The notes beneath the pieces were generated by a model. It saw only the letters and a list, made by a program, of their open reading frames with translations, did not search any database and was not told where the DNA came from. A stretch of 64,000 bases of DNA. It comes from Pogonophryne albipinna (Eukaryota > Chordata > Actinopteri > Perciformes > Artedidraconidae). Where the stretch lies: the NCBI GenBank assembly GCA_028583405.1, contig CM053251.1:3875271-3939270 (forward strand), given 5' to 3'. How positions within the stretch are numbered: the first letter of the stretch is position 1; each line of letters begins with the position of its first letter. Both the position numbers and the translations under genes were made by a program. Shown here piece after piece: positions 49,801 through 63,770 of this stretch.

Positions 49801-50126
49801 AATTTAGCTACTGACACAGAAGTAATTTCAATGGGAATTTGTTTAATGCAAACTGATTTTTAATGGAAACTAGGATTGTGGAAAGAACGCAGAATGCCAC
49901 CAGGGTTAGTGCTATGGTTATTCAATTTTCTTTCTTAAGTAACATTCAACTATCTTACAGTACTTCCTACATTTCTGGTTGCTGCCGTCAGTTGAAGCCC
50001 ACTTGTGTCTCAGGCGTGACTCACTCTTCCCGGTGCCCACTCATGTACGACAACACTGACTACTTTTACAGAGCTCTGTTTTTGTCTGATTCTGTTTAAT
50101 AGTGTCTCATCTCTCTATAGCTACAG

Positions 50127-50330
50127 AGATTGACTTTATTGATCCCAAATTGGGGAATGACTCAAAGCTTTGTGCATGAGTTAGAAATAAACAGTAAATA
50201 TATACAAATCAACAGCAGAAAGATTCATATCTATCGATTATCTACAGAACACAGAACACAGAATATAAAAAAAGAACTTATACAGAATAAGAAACCTCTA
50301 TAATAAACTTCAAATAGGACACTATATTCA
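50127..50330 (-). mobile_element. Rex1/CR1-like LINE 3' end fragment
   Basis: 'gactttattgatcccaaatt' then 'ggggaatgactc', the reversed 3' end of a fish LINE, as at 8875. Followed by A-rich sequence. Confidence 0.5.
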
Positions 50331-50765
50331 AACGTTTTCAAAATAGATGCAGTTTGTATTTAATTAAAATGTAGAACATTATGACACCTATTTGTAGATG
50401 AGGGTCCACTCGTGACTTGAGTTTTTTGTGGCAGGATTATCTCAGGAATAAAATAAAGAAATAACTTGTACAGAGTAATAATACACTAACATGTAATTCA
50501 TTCAACACTTGTTCATAGCTGAGGTCCCATCATTATCTGGAGTGAGATTTAAACTGAGATTTGTCATGAGTGTATTTCAGCCTCACTAGAGTCAAACGCA
50601 AAGCTTAGAATTAACAAACTCTGCTGAGATAATTGCCGTCTTTCATCTTTGTCGGTGCATCATGGCTGCGTTGTGTCCCTCCCTGTTAGCGGGGCTAATG
50701 GACATAACGCCTCATTCATGTTCCTGAAAAGACATTTAGGGCATGTGAACGAATGGCCTTAAAGG

Positions 50766-51049
<284 letters not shown>

Positions 51050-52490
51050 TCCCTGCACACTGGGATCAGTCTCAGCCCATACAGCGTTTCCCAGCTGCTC
51101 CACAGTGAAGCTGTGTCTGCTATAATGTGATCTCACAGGATGAAACCCAATAATCAAAACTCTGTTTTCACTGACAACTTGTTTGTTGCAGCTGCCAGTC
51201 AAGATGTGTTCAAAAAGAGTGACTGTGTAAAGAAGATCCATTGTGTTGTGGTCATTCATCTGATTCATTTCCGCTGGTTGAATCACACATTGTTGGGTAA
51301 ATGTGCAATTTGATGAAACTGGCAAAGATGGGGATTGTTAACCAAAAAAACAATTCCCAAATTCACTCGTCATTATGTTGGATGCCATTTACTTTGGAAA
51401 TGTAAAATGAGTGAATAGATGTCTCTCAGCTGTAGTTTCACACCGCAGGGACACTATATACATTCCTATTTATCCACCGTTGTTACGCAAATATTAGGAT
51501 TTGAAGCATCAAGAAAAACAGTAGTGCTAAGTGGCACTTATTATCCAGCCTTTTAAACCATGCCAAATATATGTTTTGTGTTGTTTTATTATGCACAAAC
51601 TTAGAATGTGGATGAAAAGAGGTAGATGGAACCACTTCGAATGGGCTGAAAGCAACCTACGACAGACTTATACCATTAAAAACCACATCCCAATAATGAA
51701 AATCTTTCTGGCTGCAGCTAAATACCATCCGACTGCAGTTTCTTCTGTTGAGACAAACGGCGTGGCCCTTGTTTTATAAGACAGTAATCTCCAGGCTGTG
51801 TTCATGTCTGTGTTCTCTGATGTGTTTCTGGATGTGAAATGAACTGCATGTGCCCTGTCTGCCTCACAGGGATTACAACACGCTCACATCAACAACACAC
51901 ACACATATGGAGCCATCTGCCTACACACTTTCAAATCAAATCAGAGGTCTGGGGTCTCAAATTAGGCCCACAAAGGTTAAACGATGTCTGACAGTAAGTG
52001 AAATGATTTAGTCTCCTTTAGATGTTGTCATGAGGTCAGGCTGCAATGGTCTCTTAGTTCGGGAGGTGAAAAGAATAAAAGACAGGCTGCAGGTGGTCTG
52101 TTTCTATCTTTCCTCTGCTCTCTGAGCCACATTCCCCTTTCTCCCTTCACTGGGAAATGGTTGCTAACCTGTTGACCTGAACAGTGAGTAGTGGATGTTG
52201 TTGTTTGTGGAAACTCTCCCATCTGCTCGCTTTGTCCGTGACATTTTCTTATTTTCACTTTGCCCGTGAACATTCATCAGAAATACATTTTGATATTTAG
52301 AGAAAAATGTACCTTTTTTCTTAAAAGTGAAAAACCCACATGTTTTGACCGCACCGTGGCCGATAAAAAAAATTCTGTATGCAGTTCTTAGAATGTATTG
52401 TCTTATTTTAAGCCAATACATTAGCTCTTACAACGGTTTATTGAAAGCTCATTGACTTGCAGGATCATTGCTGTTTTAAAAAACATGTAT

Positions 52491-53057
52491 ATGATATGTA
52501 TATTAGGGTGGTCCTTAAAATCGAAAGTGGGAAAGTCTAAGCTCCAACCCCCAGAATGCATTCTATTAGTCAAGAAAACTCTCCTGGTGAATGTTTTCCT
52601 CAATCTGACAACATTTACGACGAGGGAGGGGCACATGTTGTCAGATTGAGGAAAACATTCACCAGGAGAGTTTTCGTGACTAATAGAATGAATTCTGGGG
52701 GTTGGAGCTTAGACTTTCCCACTTTCAATTTTAAGGATGAACTAGGGCGACAATCATAATCTCGATTATTTGGGTCAATAATTGATATCGCGATTATTAA
52801 AAACGATTATCCATTTACTTTGAAAACATCCATTTATTGAAGAATATGTGAACAGTATGTCTGTAACAGTTGATTACCCTGAACTTTAAGTATAATTCAA
52901 CTGAAAAACCAATAAAGAAAAAATATTAAAAAATAAAATAATAATCATTTTATTTCGATTATGTTTTCATAATGGTTGCAAGCCAAAATCGGAATTAATT
53001 GATTAATTTAAAATACGATCAATTGAGCAGCCCTAGGATGACCCTAATATACATATC
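52491..53057. mobile_element. Foldback element split by a hAT MITE
   Basis: Left arm 52491-52612 ('atgatatgtatattagggtg', 'ctaagctccaacccccagaa', 'ctctcctggtgaatgttttc', 'ctcaatctgacaaca'). Right arm 52636-52742 plus 53036-53057 is its near-exact reverse complement, with few mismatches over about 120 bp. The loop is only about 23 bp. The right arm is interrupted by a 293-bp hAT MITE (52743-53035) that duplicated 8 bp of the arm. No coding capacity. Confidence 0.88.
52743..53035 (-). mobile_element. hAT MITE, family A copy 3 (293 bp), nested
   Basis: Inverted relative to copies 1 and 2. Starts 'tagggcgacaatcataatct' and ends 'caattgagcagcccta'. Flanks ggatgaac (52735-52742) and ggatgacc (53036-53043) are an 8-bp target duplication with one mismatch. 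Confidence 0.93.
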
Positions 53058-53079
53058 ATACGTGAGGCTAAACTTCAAG

Positions 53080-53218
53080 GTTGACGAGGGAGGGGTAAAT
53101 GTTGTTGGAATTTGAATAGAATTCACCAGGAGAGTTTTCTTGACTATCATAACAAATTCCGGTGGTTGGAGCTTAAAATAAATGAAATGAACATGTCACT
53201 AAGGACCACCCTAATGTG
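53080..53218 (+). mobile_element. Diverged extra arm of the foldback element
   Basis: 'gacgagggaggggtaaatgt', 'caccaggagagttttcttga', 'ggtggttggagcttaaaata' and 'aaggaccaccctaat' follow the order of the foldback right arm (52620-52742, then 53036 on) but are much more diverged. It reads as an older copy or a remnant of an adjacent insertion. Confidence 0.75.
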
Positions 53219-54095
53219 TATTATATGTTGTATTGTTAGTCTCTTTGGATGAAAGCATCAGTTAAATAAGATGTGATGTAGACAAATGTAATACAAATAG
53301 TCCAATAATTGCATAGGATGGTATGTCACCACTGAGAGTCATACGAGCGTTACCACACTGTCTCTATGAGAGGCTCAAATCAAGAGTATAGTTTGTATTT
53401 CACAAAGTAAATATTTAAGGAAATACAGACTCTTTTGGGGTCGAACCCCCCCTACAATTCTTCCTATTGCTGCTTCTTATTGCACCGAGCATTCATTTGT
53501 GAGCAGAGCAAATCAATGTTAACTGCTCTTGTGGTTTCTAGGTCAACTTGCCAGCTCAGATTTACTGGACAGCAGCTGTATATTGAGCAGAAGGTCACTG
53601 GTTCAGAGAGCTGGGATCAATCTGGGTGGAAAGTAGATGAGAGCGGGTCCCTCTTGAATCTACAACACAGAATACGATCCCTCCTTTATGAGAGAGAGAG
53701 TATGCAACTTTATGAATGTTAGACTGAGAGCTGCTGAAAAAGAACCAGCCCAAAATGAATAGACAATTCATATAAATACACATTAAATGGGTGTTTCTGC
53801 TCAGGACTTAAGGCACAGTATTTAATGTAGGCGTGTTGTTGCAAAGGATGGATGGACTCAGATAATGGTGCACAGAGATTGATGCAGATGTTGAGACTGA
53901 GCCTGGCAATAACCGAGAAGCAGGAGCTCAAGTCTCCATCCTCCATCAGTGGTGATTTAGATGCTGTCTGCAAGATGGTTGGGTCTATTGCTCTACTATT
54001 TGGAAATACATCATTAATTGCGATTATTTTAACTGATATTGCAACATGCTTTGATGCAATAGAGGGAATGATCTCAAACAAGTATTTTCTATTAA

Positions 54096-54464
54096 AGGTG
54101 GGGTAGGTAATTCACTTCAGAAACACTTGTTATGTTCCATGGAATGCTCTTAACATCCCGATAGCAATGAATACATTAAATGCTTTGACAATAAATACAT
54201 TAAAAAACGTCACCTCTGGAAGCCGTGGCGCTGTAAAAAGCACGACCAATCATCTGAGCCGGCCCGGCTAAAGTAACTGGATGGCCTACCTGCCTGTCAG
54301 CCTTCCATCTGTGCACAAACTTATCTCGTGCCCTCATTGGTCATGTGCGCGTTTGTGTGAGTTGGAGGAGGGGCTCTGTGAGGAAGTGGCAGATTTGTTC
54401 CGGTTGTGTATTTTCAAATTCTAGCGCACTCAAGCTGGTTTCTCCATTCTTACATACCCCACCT
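54096..54464. mobile_element. TTAA-flanked MITE (369 bp)
   Basis: Ends 'aggtggggtaggtaa' and 'ttacataccccacct' are inverted repeats. TTAA lies on each side (54092-54095 and 54465-54468), as expected for a piggyBac-type target. A 3-bp TTA/TAA reading (Harbinger-type) is also possible. Non-coding. Confidence 0.82.
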
Positions 54465-54964
54465 TTAACGTCTGTATACGAGCATTTCTTTAGCCACATC
54501 ATATTGAATTCCGAATGATATTTTCACATCTTTTGCCTTATATTGTGCTTACTGCGATTTGGATACTGCAATAGTCTATATTGCGATTTAGATTCATTGT
54601 GAAGCCCTAATGTGTCTGCCATTTATTTCTAAGAGATAAGAACCCAAACGGCTAATCTCTGCTAAGTCTGCAGCGTTTCTATTGTGAAAATAGAAAACCG
54701 CTATCTTTCAAATGTGTATGATTCTGCCGTTTGCACTGAAGCATTTCATTCTTCCATTTAAACACTTTTCCTAGCCACTGAAAAAAGGCACATTAACAGA
54801 TGCATCTTCTACCTAGCAACCAAGCTCAATGTTTCCGCATCAGATAATAGCATTAAATCCTTCAGAGCCTTCATTTGGAGCAGAACCACAGTCACAGTCA
54901 CATCCCCTTGCATCGTGTGTCCTGAACAGTGAACGCACCTGTCCCCCTGCTACACTCTTACATA

Positions 54965-54988
54965 ATCACACACACACACACACACATT
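54965..54988 (+). repeat. Short (CA)n tract
   Basis: 'cacacacacacacacacaca' after 'cataat', then 'tttatatgtatataaacaca'. Confidence 0.9.
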
Positions 54989-55299
54989 TATATGTATATA
55001 AACACATGCCATCTGTCCTCAGTGGACCCCTGCAGACTGCAGCCAACCACGGCGCAGGAGAATTAGCGTCATTAGCTGTTAGCAGTCAGGTAGATGGTAT
55101 TAGAGGATTAATCATTCGGTCGTCTTCGGTGCTCCTTCAGGCTCATTCTGCCTCGACCCGACACCGATCATATGTTTAAGGCTGAGTCAGTCAACTCTGA
55201 AATGTTAAACAGACATTCTTATTCTATAAAAAGTGGTATGACTGTGAGAAAACGCTCAGAGCAACACTCAATCCTCTCACACCGGTTTGAGTATCTGGT

Positions 55300-55690
55300 C
55301 AAAATAAATCAGAATCAGTCAGTTTACACATACAAGGAATTAGCTTAAACAATCTCAAAAATAAGTTGCAATGGAGGTAATACAAAATAAATATATAAGG
55401 ATAATACAAAAATAAGTATCTCAAAGAAACAATTTAGCATCAGAAAGGATACTTAAGACAAGTATTTACACCAAATAATCTTAAAAGCTAAAAAACAAAA
55501 ACACTTAGGACAATGAGGATATACGGCAAACTACAGTGTATGGTATTTAAAGTGGAGCGCTGTGCAGACATGTGTGCAAGGTAAACACAATATTGAAACA
55601 TTGGAGCACACTCGAAGCTATAGAGAAATGTGAAAAAGGCAGTAAGAGAGAATAAACTAAGTAATTACAACATGGCATTTTGATAGGCGT
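55300..55690 (-). mobile_element. LINE-derived 3' tail, A-rich
   Basis: 'aaatcagaatcagtcagttt' and 'acacatacaaggaattagct' resemble the reversed 3' end of L2-like fish LINEs ('...ccttgtatgtg...gattctgatt'), followed by A-rich degenerate sequence. A weaker relative lies at about 33045-33190. Confidence 0.5.
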
Positions 55691-57208
55691 CATATAACTT
55701 ATATATAACCTATGTTTTCATCTTAGAAGTCTCTGTTTGATATGATTCTGTTCTTGGAGTTTTGTTCTAGAATAATCTGAAGAAAAGGCAGAGCATATGG
55801 AAAGCTGCTTTTCACACATGTAGTCAGTCATACACTTTGCTCCCATCTGGAGAAGTCCACTTCCTCCCTCCTACGTTTGGGAAGTGCCAACCCGGACCAC
55901 TTCTCACTCTGTGTCACTCTTGCTCACGAACGTTTGTACATTTAGTCATAGCTGCACAATCCCTGCAGAGAATACGGCACTGTGGAGGATGTGATGTATT
56001 GCTCTGAAATCATGGAGGTGGACAAGGAACTCTTGTTTAGTGTTTTGTTCCATGATGAATGGGAACGAGACTACCGTCACCCCTGCATTAACAAACACAC
56101 TCCCCTCACCCTTTTACAGAAGCCCGGTCAAAAACCATGAGCTTCATGTCATTCTTAGCACATTGCCAACGCCTGAAGACTTCAACACTCTCTCGCACAT
56201 AAACGAACAAATAGGTGGATTGTAAGAGAATACCAAATATATGACGGTTCATTTTAACGTTGTGAAAAATAACTGCTTGTTTAGGAAAAGATTGTAGCGT
56301 GGATTAAAATGAAACACAGCCTTATTGCATGACATGGCAACGTATTATACCTTAAAGAAAACAACAATATTAACATTTTTGATTCAAACGGGACACAAAC
56401 TCCCGTCTTCTGGGTGAAAGTCCTGTGTTAATCCAATTATAACACTTTTGTATATCAACATTGTATTGAATATAGGGGTCAGTGCCATCCTATTCAGCCC
56501 TAATTGTTTCATGTATCCAACACTTATGGATAGGTCATTGATAATTCACAGATAAACACACTTAAAAAGTGTACATTTTGTTTTATATCCTGATCTAAAT
56601 GCCATTATCTTGATGCTCAATGTGTCAAAACTGTTTTTCTTTTTCCTGTGAAGGGACGTGTTGCCCTCAAACAGACACATGGAAGTGAAATGTGTGTGTT
56701 TTTAAACATAGTGACGTGTCCTCTGGTCGCTGCGTCCTGACTCCACGAGGTCACACTCACCTCGGGTGGTTCTCTGTGTGTTCCCTGCATTGCATCGCTC
56801 TTCTCTCTTTTCTCCTGGTGAATGTAATTGCTCTGGAGTTGCGTAGCCGCCCTGGGTGGTGTCTGTGTTCAGGCCTTTTATCTGTTGACTCGCAGTGTGC
56901 TTGTCCGTGGTTTTGCTTTTCATCCTTCAGTCAGATTTCATGATATTACCTCAGACCAGACTCAAAAGAGACAAAAGGTTGCATTTCACTTCATAAGGGT
57001 CTTTTGAGAATAGTTGGACTTTCAATTAGTTTAGGATTCATCATTTTTTTTGTAGCCTGAATAATTATTTTCCTCTGCAGCTTGACTTTTACGTACTCAA
57101 TGATCCCCTACGCATAGTATGTAGAAGACCTTTTGACCTTCATTTGGAATCCACTAGCAATAGCAATAATAGGTCTAATAGTTTGTGAGAGAGTTTTTAA
57201 ATGTGTTG

Positions 57209-57355
57209 TAGTCAGTGTTAACTTCGTCAACAAAAACCATAACGAAAAAGGTTCGTCATACATGACTTAAGACGAGACGATGACGAGAGAAAAATAGATT
57301 CTTGATAGTAAAAACTATGACGAAATAGTTTTCGTTGACGAGACTGGACTAAGGT
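57209..57355 (+). mobile_element. Fragment of 'acttcgtcaacaaaaacc' repeat
   Basis: 'cagtgttaacttcgtcaaca' and 'aagacgagacgatgacgaga' then 'gttttcgttgacgagac' are typical of a common teleost hAT-like repeat. Both pieces lie close together, so most of the element is deleted. Confidence 0.5.
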
Positions 57356-57675
57356 GTTAATGGTGGACTATCGGACATTCAAAATGCAGGGTATTTCCCC
57401 CCAATTTCCCTCAGTCTTGTCTGTCAAAATGCATCTTACGTTTCTAACTTGCAATATCATTATTTCCGCTCTCTTCACTCCAGAAGAGCGATCTTAAAGA
57501 TCACCCTATGGGAATGTTGTCTTGGTCAATCAAAACGTGACTATAATATGAAACATACTGTATGTCCCGGATGTGAGGAAATGAGTAAGCTATATTGGTG
57601 GTGTTGCCAAAGAGGGAGATATTAAGAAACATTTCCTACTTCTGTTAAGCAATACTTGTCGTTCCTCAGCCTCTG

Positions 57676-58185
<510 letters not shown>

Positions 58186-59757
58186 GTGTGTGTGTGTTTT
58201 GTGTTTGCTCTGCACTGCAGGTATGCAGCAGAGCAGGTTTGACTGTGTCAGAGAAGGGGAGGAGAGAGCAGGTGAAAATGTGGAGCTCCTCCTCTTCCCC
58301 TTTAAAGGAATGAGACACTTTGTCAGTGCGCCACCTAAAGGATGATGGTGCCTGCTCCTCTATTATTTATAGTGTCTTTAGAACAAATACATTGTTCTTA
58401 ATCTTACAGTCTTTTTGGTTTTTAAATAGTTTTACTCGTGTGGTTTTTAGCTGAAGATGACCGGTCACATCGCCCCTGGTCAAAGGCCTCAAGTATCACA
58501 GCCAATTAGCTACAAACTTCACGATAAACAACACGTACAAAAAGTCACACGGTAGGATTCCAACAAAGTCACCTGCCCGGTTCTACGTTCTAGACATTTT
58601 GTTCTGGAACCGGGCCTGGCTGAAACATCAACACTACAAATACCAAAAATGTGTTGAAAACATTTTTCAAATTTCTCAGAAAATGAACTTTTTGTCACAG
58701 TTTCAAAGTCTTTTAGTAAAAATGCATTCAAGTAATGGCACGTTTCTTCTTAAGTGCTTTTACCTAACCAGTGAGTTTATCCAGTGACCCATTTAAGTCA
58801 TTTGTAGCGCAACTACTAGAGCTACACACTTTAGAGATTTGATGCTTTTCTCCATCCCAAATCATTGCAATTTGAGTATATACTTTGTTTATACTATTAC
58901 TTTAAGACCAAGTTCCACTGAAACCACATCTGAAACTAAACAGTGAGAGGGACTCTGCAGGTTCCTCCAGCTTTCTGTGAATCAGAAGCAGCTTTGCATA
59001 ATAACATGAACACAGTGTTCTGAATCTCACACCAGACTAGTCTAAATATAAACTATGTGAGCATCTGCAGCCATTCCTCTCTAATATTAGCCGTGATGCG
59101 TTCACTGCCTGAAGCCTCTGTGGCTGGATGGGGTTTATCTGAAGAACAGTTGATTATTATTCCTCCGCAGAGCTGCAGGCGGCTCAGATAAACTCTGCAG
59201 GTCTCCTATCTGCGGCTGGCAGCGACGCTCTGCCTTCCTCCTTATTCTCTGCTCATTAACTCCTGCTCCGACCTGAAATGGGGAATTAGGAGTGAGCGGA
59301 GCTGCCATCAGAGCAGCTTATATCTGCTGCAGTGCACCCTCACACTCTTCTCACTGCAGACTGGACAGCAGCTGTTCTGGATGCAGTTTACTTCTGCTCT
59401 GATCAAGGCTTGCTGGTCGCTATTGTGACGGCTCGGATACATTTAATTGGAGGTCTTTGTTACTTTAACGAATCGACTACTTGCCAAAACAACGACAAAT
59501 GGCTCTCGCAAGAGGCCAACGAGATGTATTTAAATTACCTAAGTTGTTTAAATGACAGTCCAAAACACAACACTTAATAATTAGTAATGGTAAATAAGAG
59601 ACGTTCCTCACATTTCAGATAACACTTAACGTAACCAGCCAACAACACATTCTATCAAGCTTGGATGTTTGTTCTTTTAACAAAATGCTCCTTGAAAGTG
59701 GTAATTACTTTCTTATTCAGTTGCTCTGGAAATTAGGATGGTTTCATTTCTATATGA

Positions 59758-60523
59758 CAGCGGTTCCCAACCTGTGGGCCGCGGCCCCCTAGTGGTCCGC
59801 GAAGGCATTGTAAGTGGGCCGCCAAATAACATAACAATAACATATAGGAGATTACATTCCCATCTCAGACAAAAACAAAACAAAAACGGAAGAAATAAAG
59901 ATAGGATCACTTCAACATTTCACAAACAAAAATAGGTTGACAACCAAAAACCACCAAAAACACAACATGGCAAGCATATTGTTCCTTTAATCCCACTCTT
60001 CGTTAGAGCTCATTATTTCCCATTTCATTGCGTGTTGAGCCAATCATTTTTTCCAATATAAATTCTACTCTTCAAACACCTTAAATTAGGATTACTCCTT
60101 GATTGACTTTTAAAAATATGTATTTTAGCCAGAAGAATAGTTGTATTTATTAATTGTGTGCGGTCTTCATCTAAAAGCCCAAATAAAATATGAAAGAGTG
60201 TAAATGTAAATTCAATGTTTGCTGCCAAATAATTTGCAAAACATTCTGATTTGTGTGGAAACATTTTCATTATTAAGATTTTTTTTATTTCAACCTCTTT
60301 TCCTTTCTCTTTCTCGATCCTCCTTAGCAACGGTCATTACAGTCCTTAGCAACGGTCATTACAGTCCTTGACAGCGGTCTGTTCTAATGGATTTACAACG
60401 TGTCACATGTCCTGAATTGACCAATCAGACCTTTAATTAGCCTCCGTATTGTTTATGGTTGAATGTGGGTATAGTTTTTGATTCTTAAGTGGGCCCTGAG
60501 TTGAAAAAGGTTGGGAACCGTTG
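59758..60523. mobile_element. hAT/Charlie-type element, 766 bp
   Basis: Ends 'cagcggttcccaacctgtgg' and 'aaaggttgggaaccgttg' are inverted repeats, with flanks ctatatga (59750-59757) and ctatataa (60524-60531), an 8-bp duplication with one mismatch. 'gtgggccgccaaataac' on the left is balanced by 'aagtgggccctgag' on the right. A 23-bp unit 'tccttagcaacggtcattac' occurs in tandem at about 60323-60367. No transposase remains. Confidence 0.9.
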
Positions 60524-61129
60524 CTATATAACAACCTAACATTACTTACACAGAAAAAACATCTTCATTTTCCAAACCGTGAAGTAACTCCCTCCACGTC
60601 CCAGCTCTAAGAACATGATAACACTTGTTCACCTGGACTAAAGCACAGTGTACTTCTAAAGATGACCGCTCATGTGATGTTAGAGGTCATCCAAGTACCG
60701 TGGTACGGAGCTTTGAGAGCTGAGTATTGATTATGTGGTCAGTGTGCTCTCAGCAGATGTCCAGCAGCTGCTCACAAACACTCTGCCGCTGTAATGGAGT
60801 CCAGAAGACACCCTGTGCATTTGTAATGAGCCTCGCTGGACCGTACAGTCTTTAGTTACATAATGAGGGTCTTTAGTGAGATAGCATAGCAGTGCTGCCG
60901 TCACTGGAAGACCTTTTAGTGGTATGCCAAGGCTGTGCGTGAGGCTCATAATACAAACCTGTGGCCAATACATAAGGGTAAGTGAAATATATTTAAACAT
61001 TTCCAATATCTGACAATATGTCTTCTTCTGGAAATTGCTCTTGAGTTGCAATTTGAGGATGTATGTAATTATTTTATTTTATTCATTCTTTATTTGGAGT
61101 CACATATTATTCACATTACAGTAAACACA

Positions 61130-61650
61130 GTAAAGTCACCAATTCACGAGTCCAAGTCACTCTCGAGTCACCACTCTTCGAGTCCGAGTCCAAGTCCGAG
61201 TCACCAAGGAGTGTCCGCGTCCGAGTCATCATTACCTATGTTCATAGGGAGGAGCTTTCTCTTCAATATTGTTTCCACATAACGAGTATTTTGCGCTGCT
61301 CTTTTCCAATGTGGAAGCAGAATGTGTGAAAGCATACAGCACGATGCGGGGTGTGTCTCCAGACATCTTTAGACTGGAATAGCGGGGCCCAGTCCGTGAA
61401 CTCACCTCACAGGTGCACATGCCAGGATAGAGGACATCAGACTCCAGGGAAAACTTGCTCGAGTCCAAGTCAGAGCGTCAATGTACAAGTCGAGTCCGAG
61501 TCATCGTGGGGGGAAAAATTCACGAGTCCGAGTCCAAGTCAGCGTACGCGAGAATTCACGAGTCCAAGTCCGAGTCGCGTCAATCAGTGCGCGAGTCCGA
61601 GTCGAGTCACGAGTCCCGAAAATCGGCACTCGAGTACTCCATCTCTGCCA
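61130..61650. mobile_element. 'gagtccgagtc' repeat element, rearranged
   Basis: Two blocks dense in 'gagtccgagtccaagtc' (61145-61230 and 61455-61625) flank a 220-bp unique-looking centre. The right end 'ctcgagtactccatctctg' is the reverse of a 'cagagatggagtactcgag' terminus; no left terminus is seen. A minus-strand frame (61232-61468, 78 codons, including 'MSGDTPRIVLYAFTH') covers the centre but has no domain I recognise. Confidence 0.55.
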
Positions 61651-62509
61651 CAAACACAGTTTTCTTATTTATATCCAGCTGTGTACTTCATGTAATTCCT
61701 AACCAAGCAATGTAACTAAGTATGTGAAGTATTGTACTTTTACCTAAGTAATTTCTTTACTGACACTTCCAATACAACTCTAAGTTACATTTTCTCATTT
61801 GTATATTCTAAGAGTTTATCAAGCTTTGTTATTAAATAAACTAGCCATCGGTTGCTTAAAATATATTAGACAGTATAAAAGTATCTAGGTAACACATGTG
61901 TTTTCTTTACAGTACACTACTAGGAAAGTGTTAATGGCAGCTTTCTACCACATGAGTGAAGTTTGATTTCAGATAGCAGGAAAGTGTGGTTTTGTGGCCA
62001 CCACTGAAGTGCGATACTACCCAACTGGCTTTCTAACGGCCGATTGACTACCAGGACTTCCCCTTTGTCAAACCCAGACACTGAATCACATGTTCACTCA
62101 GCATTAGGCAGGAAGACAACACTGAGCACGGCATGCAGGAGAAGTATTGAGCAGGGACGATGGCAATAATCCGGTTGAGGAGAAGCTTTTTACGGGCCAT
62201 CTTACTTCATGAAGAAGATGATGTGTTTACTAGTTGCTCACCACCAAAGGTAATATCTTAACTTGTTTAATTATTGAGATTATCTTTAAAGCTGCGACTT
62301 GCTTCACAGTGTACAGATTTGCACAATAGTGTTGCAGAGTGTTTCTGGTAAAAGCAGTCCGTTTGCTAAATGGCTTGACGGTTAAACTTGCAAAGAAAGT
62401 TTCCCGGTTTTGTCGCTGACTTTCTTTCAAATGCCGTCTTCTTGTGTTTTTTCAAGTTTAATTAAGACACTGGTGAAGTATGTCACATATTCCTTCTTTG
62501 CATATTCGT

Positions 62510-62998
62510 TGGGCTGCACAATTTTTTTTAAACGTTATCAAATTGCAAATAAGGACTCTGAATGAAATTGTGGAGCTGCAGAGAAACTGGGTTTTCTTAC
62601 AGTATTCTTATTAAAGCTCCTTGTTACAGATCCTCCTTAAAAAAACGACACCAATATCATTTTATATATTTCTAAAGATGATGGAAAAAACCGTAATAAT
62701 GATCATATCGTAATTGCAACACCGGTCAAAATGATCGTGTTTTGTTTTTTTCAAATCGTGCAGCTGTAGATTTGATGGGAATAATCTGAAAATGTGCTTA
62801 TTTTGCATAAAGACACATTTAGAATACTGGTATATCAGTTCAGTATCATTCCCTATTTCCCCTCCCTATAGTACAACATATCACATCATGTTCATTCTAG
62901 TATGTTAATCAATTATATGATAAAATGACCATCCCTCTTATATCAGAATTATGATATCAGCCATAATAATTGCAATTCTTGACGAATAATGCAGCCCC
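62510..62998. mobile_element. Degenerate 'gggctgcac...tgcagccc' element
   Basis: 'gggctgcacaattttttt' near 62511 and 'ataatgcagcccc' near 62986-62998 look like worn inverted termini, with 'tcaaatcgtgcagctg' between. No target duplication is visible. Confidence 0.4.
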
Positions 62999-62999
62999 G

Positions 63000-63420
63000 T
63001 ATTTCCACACTTTCCACCTTTATTCAGCGGTTGTTGTGATGCTGTTTCTAGCAGCAAACGTCTTCATGGAGTGCGCTGATTATAGGATTCTCCGATGCAC
63101 CTCCAGCTGTTTGCTCGCCTCCTGCATATTTCATCCCTATTGATCCCCGTGTAATAAAAACATCACAGAGCCGGTGTTAGGAGCCTCGGGGCGCTGCCAT
63201 TATTTATGGCTCTGTGCCCTGCCGCTACGCAGAGAGGCAGCATGCATCTGTTGACTGCATCCGTCTCACGTCAGGGTTTCTGAAGAAGGATGCTCCGTCA
63301 TTACAGGCGGCTGGATTTACTACGACTGCTGCTCCACTGGATGCAGGAACCTTTAAATCAATAGTATTTCAATTCATACCCACATGCTCCATCCGTCAGC
63401 GGCCAACGTTACAGCGTGTT
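63000..63420. other. Non-repetitive sequence, possible conserved element
   Basis: Balanced base composition and no repeat words ('gccattatttatggctctgt', 'gtgataggattctcc'-like text). A + frame at 63214-63474 has no recognisable domain and runs into the SINE. I mark it only because it stands out from the repeats around it; conservation cannot be judged here. Confidence 0.2.
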
Positions 63421-63429
63421 CTCCTATTT

Positions 63430-63770
63430 TACGGCAGGGGCTCAGTCAGTAGGGGCTTGGACTGGGAGCTGTAGGGTCGCCGGTTCAAGTCCCCGAACAG
63501 ACCTAAATATGGAGTGTGGACTTCTACTTGGAGAGGTCCCAGTTCACCTCCTGCCCTGCCGTGGTGCCCTTGAGCAAGGCACCGGACACCCCCCTTCCCC
63601 CCTCACTCCCATTGCTCCCCGGGCGCTGTACAATAGCTGCCCACTGCTCCTAGCACTAGACTCCTGGTGCTAGGATGGGTTAAAAGCAGAGAACACATGT
63701 CACTGTGTGCTCTGTGTGTGTGACCATTAAAGAGGGTTTCATCACTTCTATTCTATTCTATCTATTCTAT
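63430..63770 (+). mobile_element. tRNA-derived SINE family B, copy 3 (most complete)
   Basis: The head is fuller than in copy 1: 'ggcaggggctcagtcagtag' and 'gcttggactgggagctgtag' (A box), then 'gtcgccggttcaagtccccg' (B box). The body matches copies 1 and 2, then 'gaccattaaagagggtttca' and a 'ttctattctatctattctat' simple tail, as expected for a SINE mobilised by a LINE partner. Confidence 0.92.
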
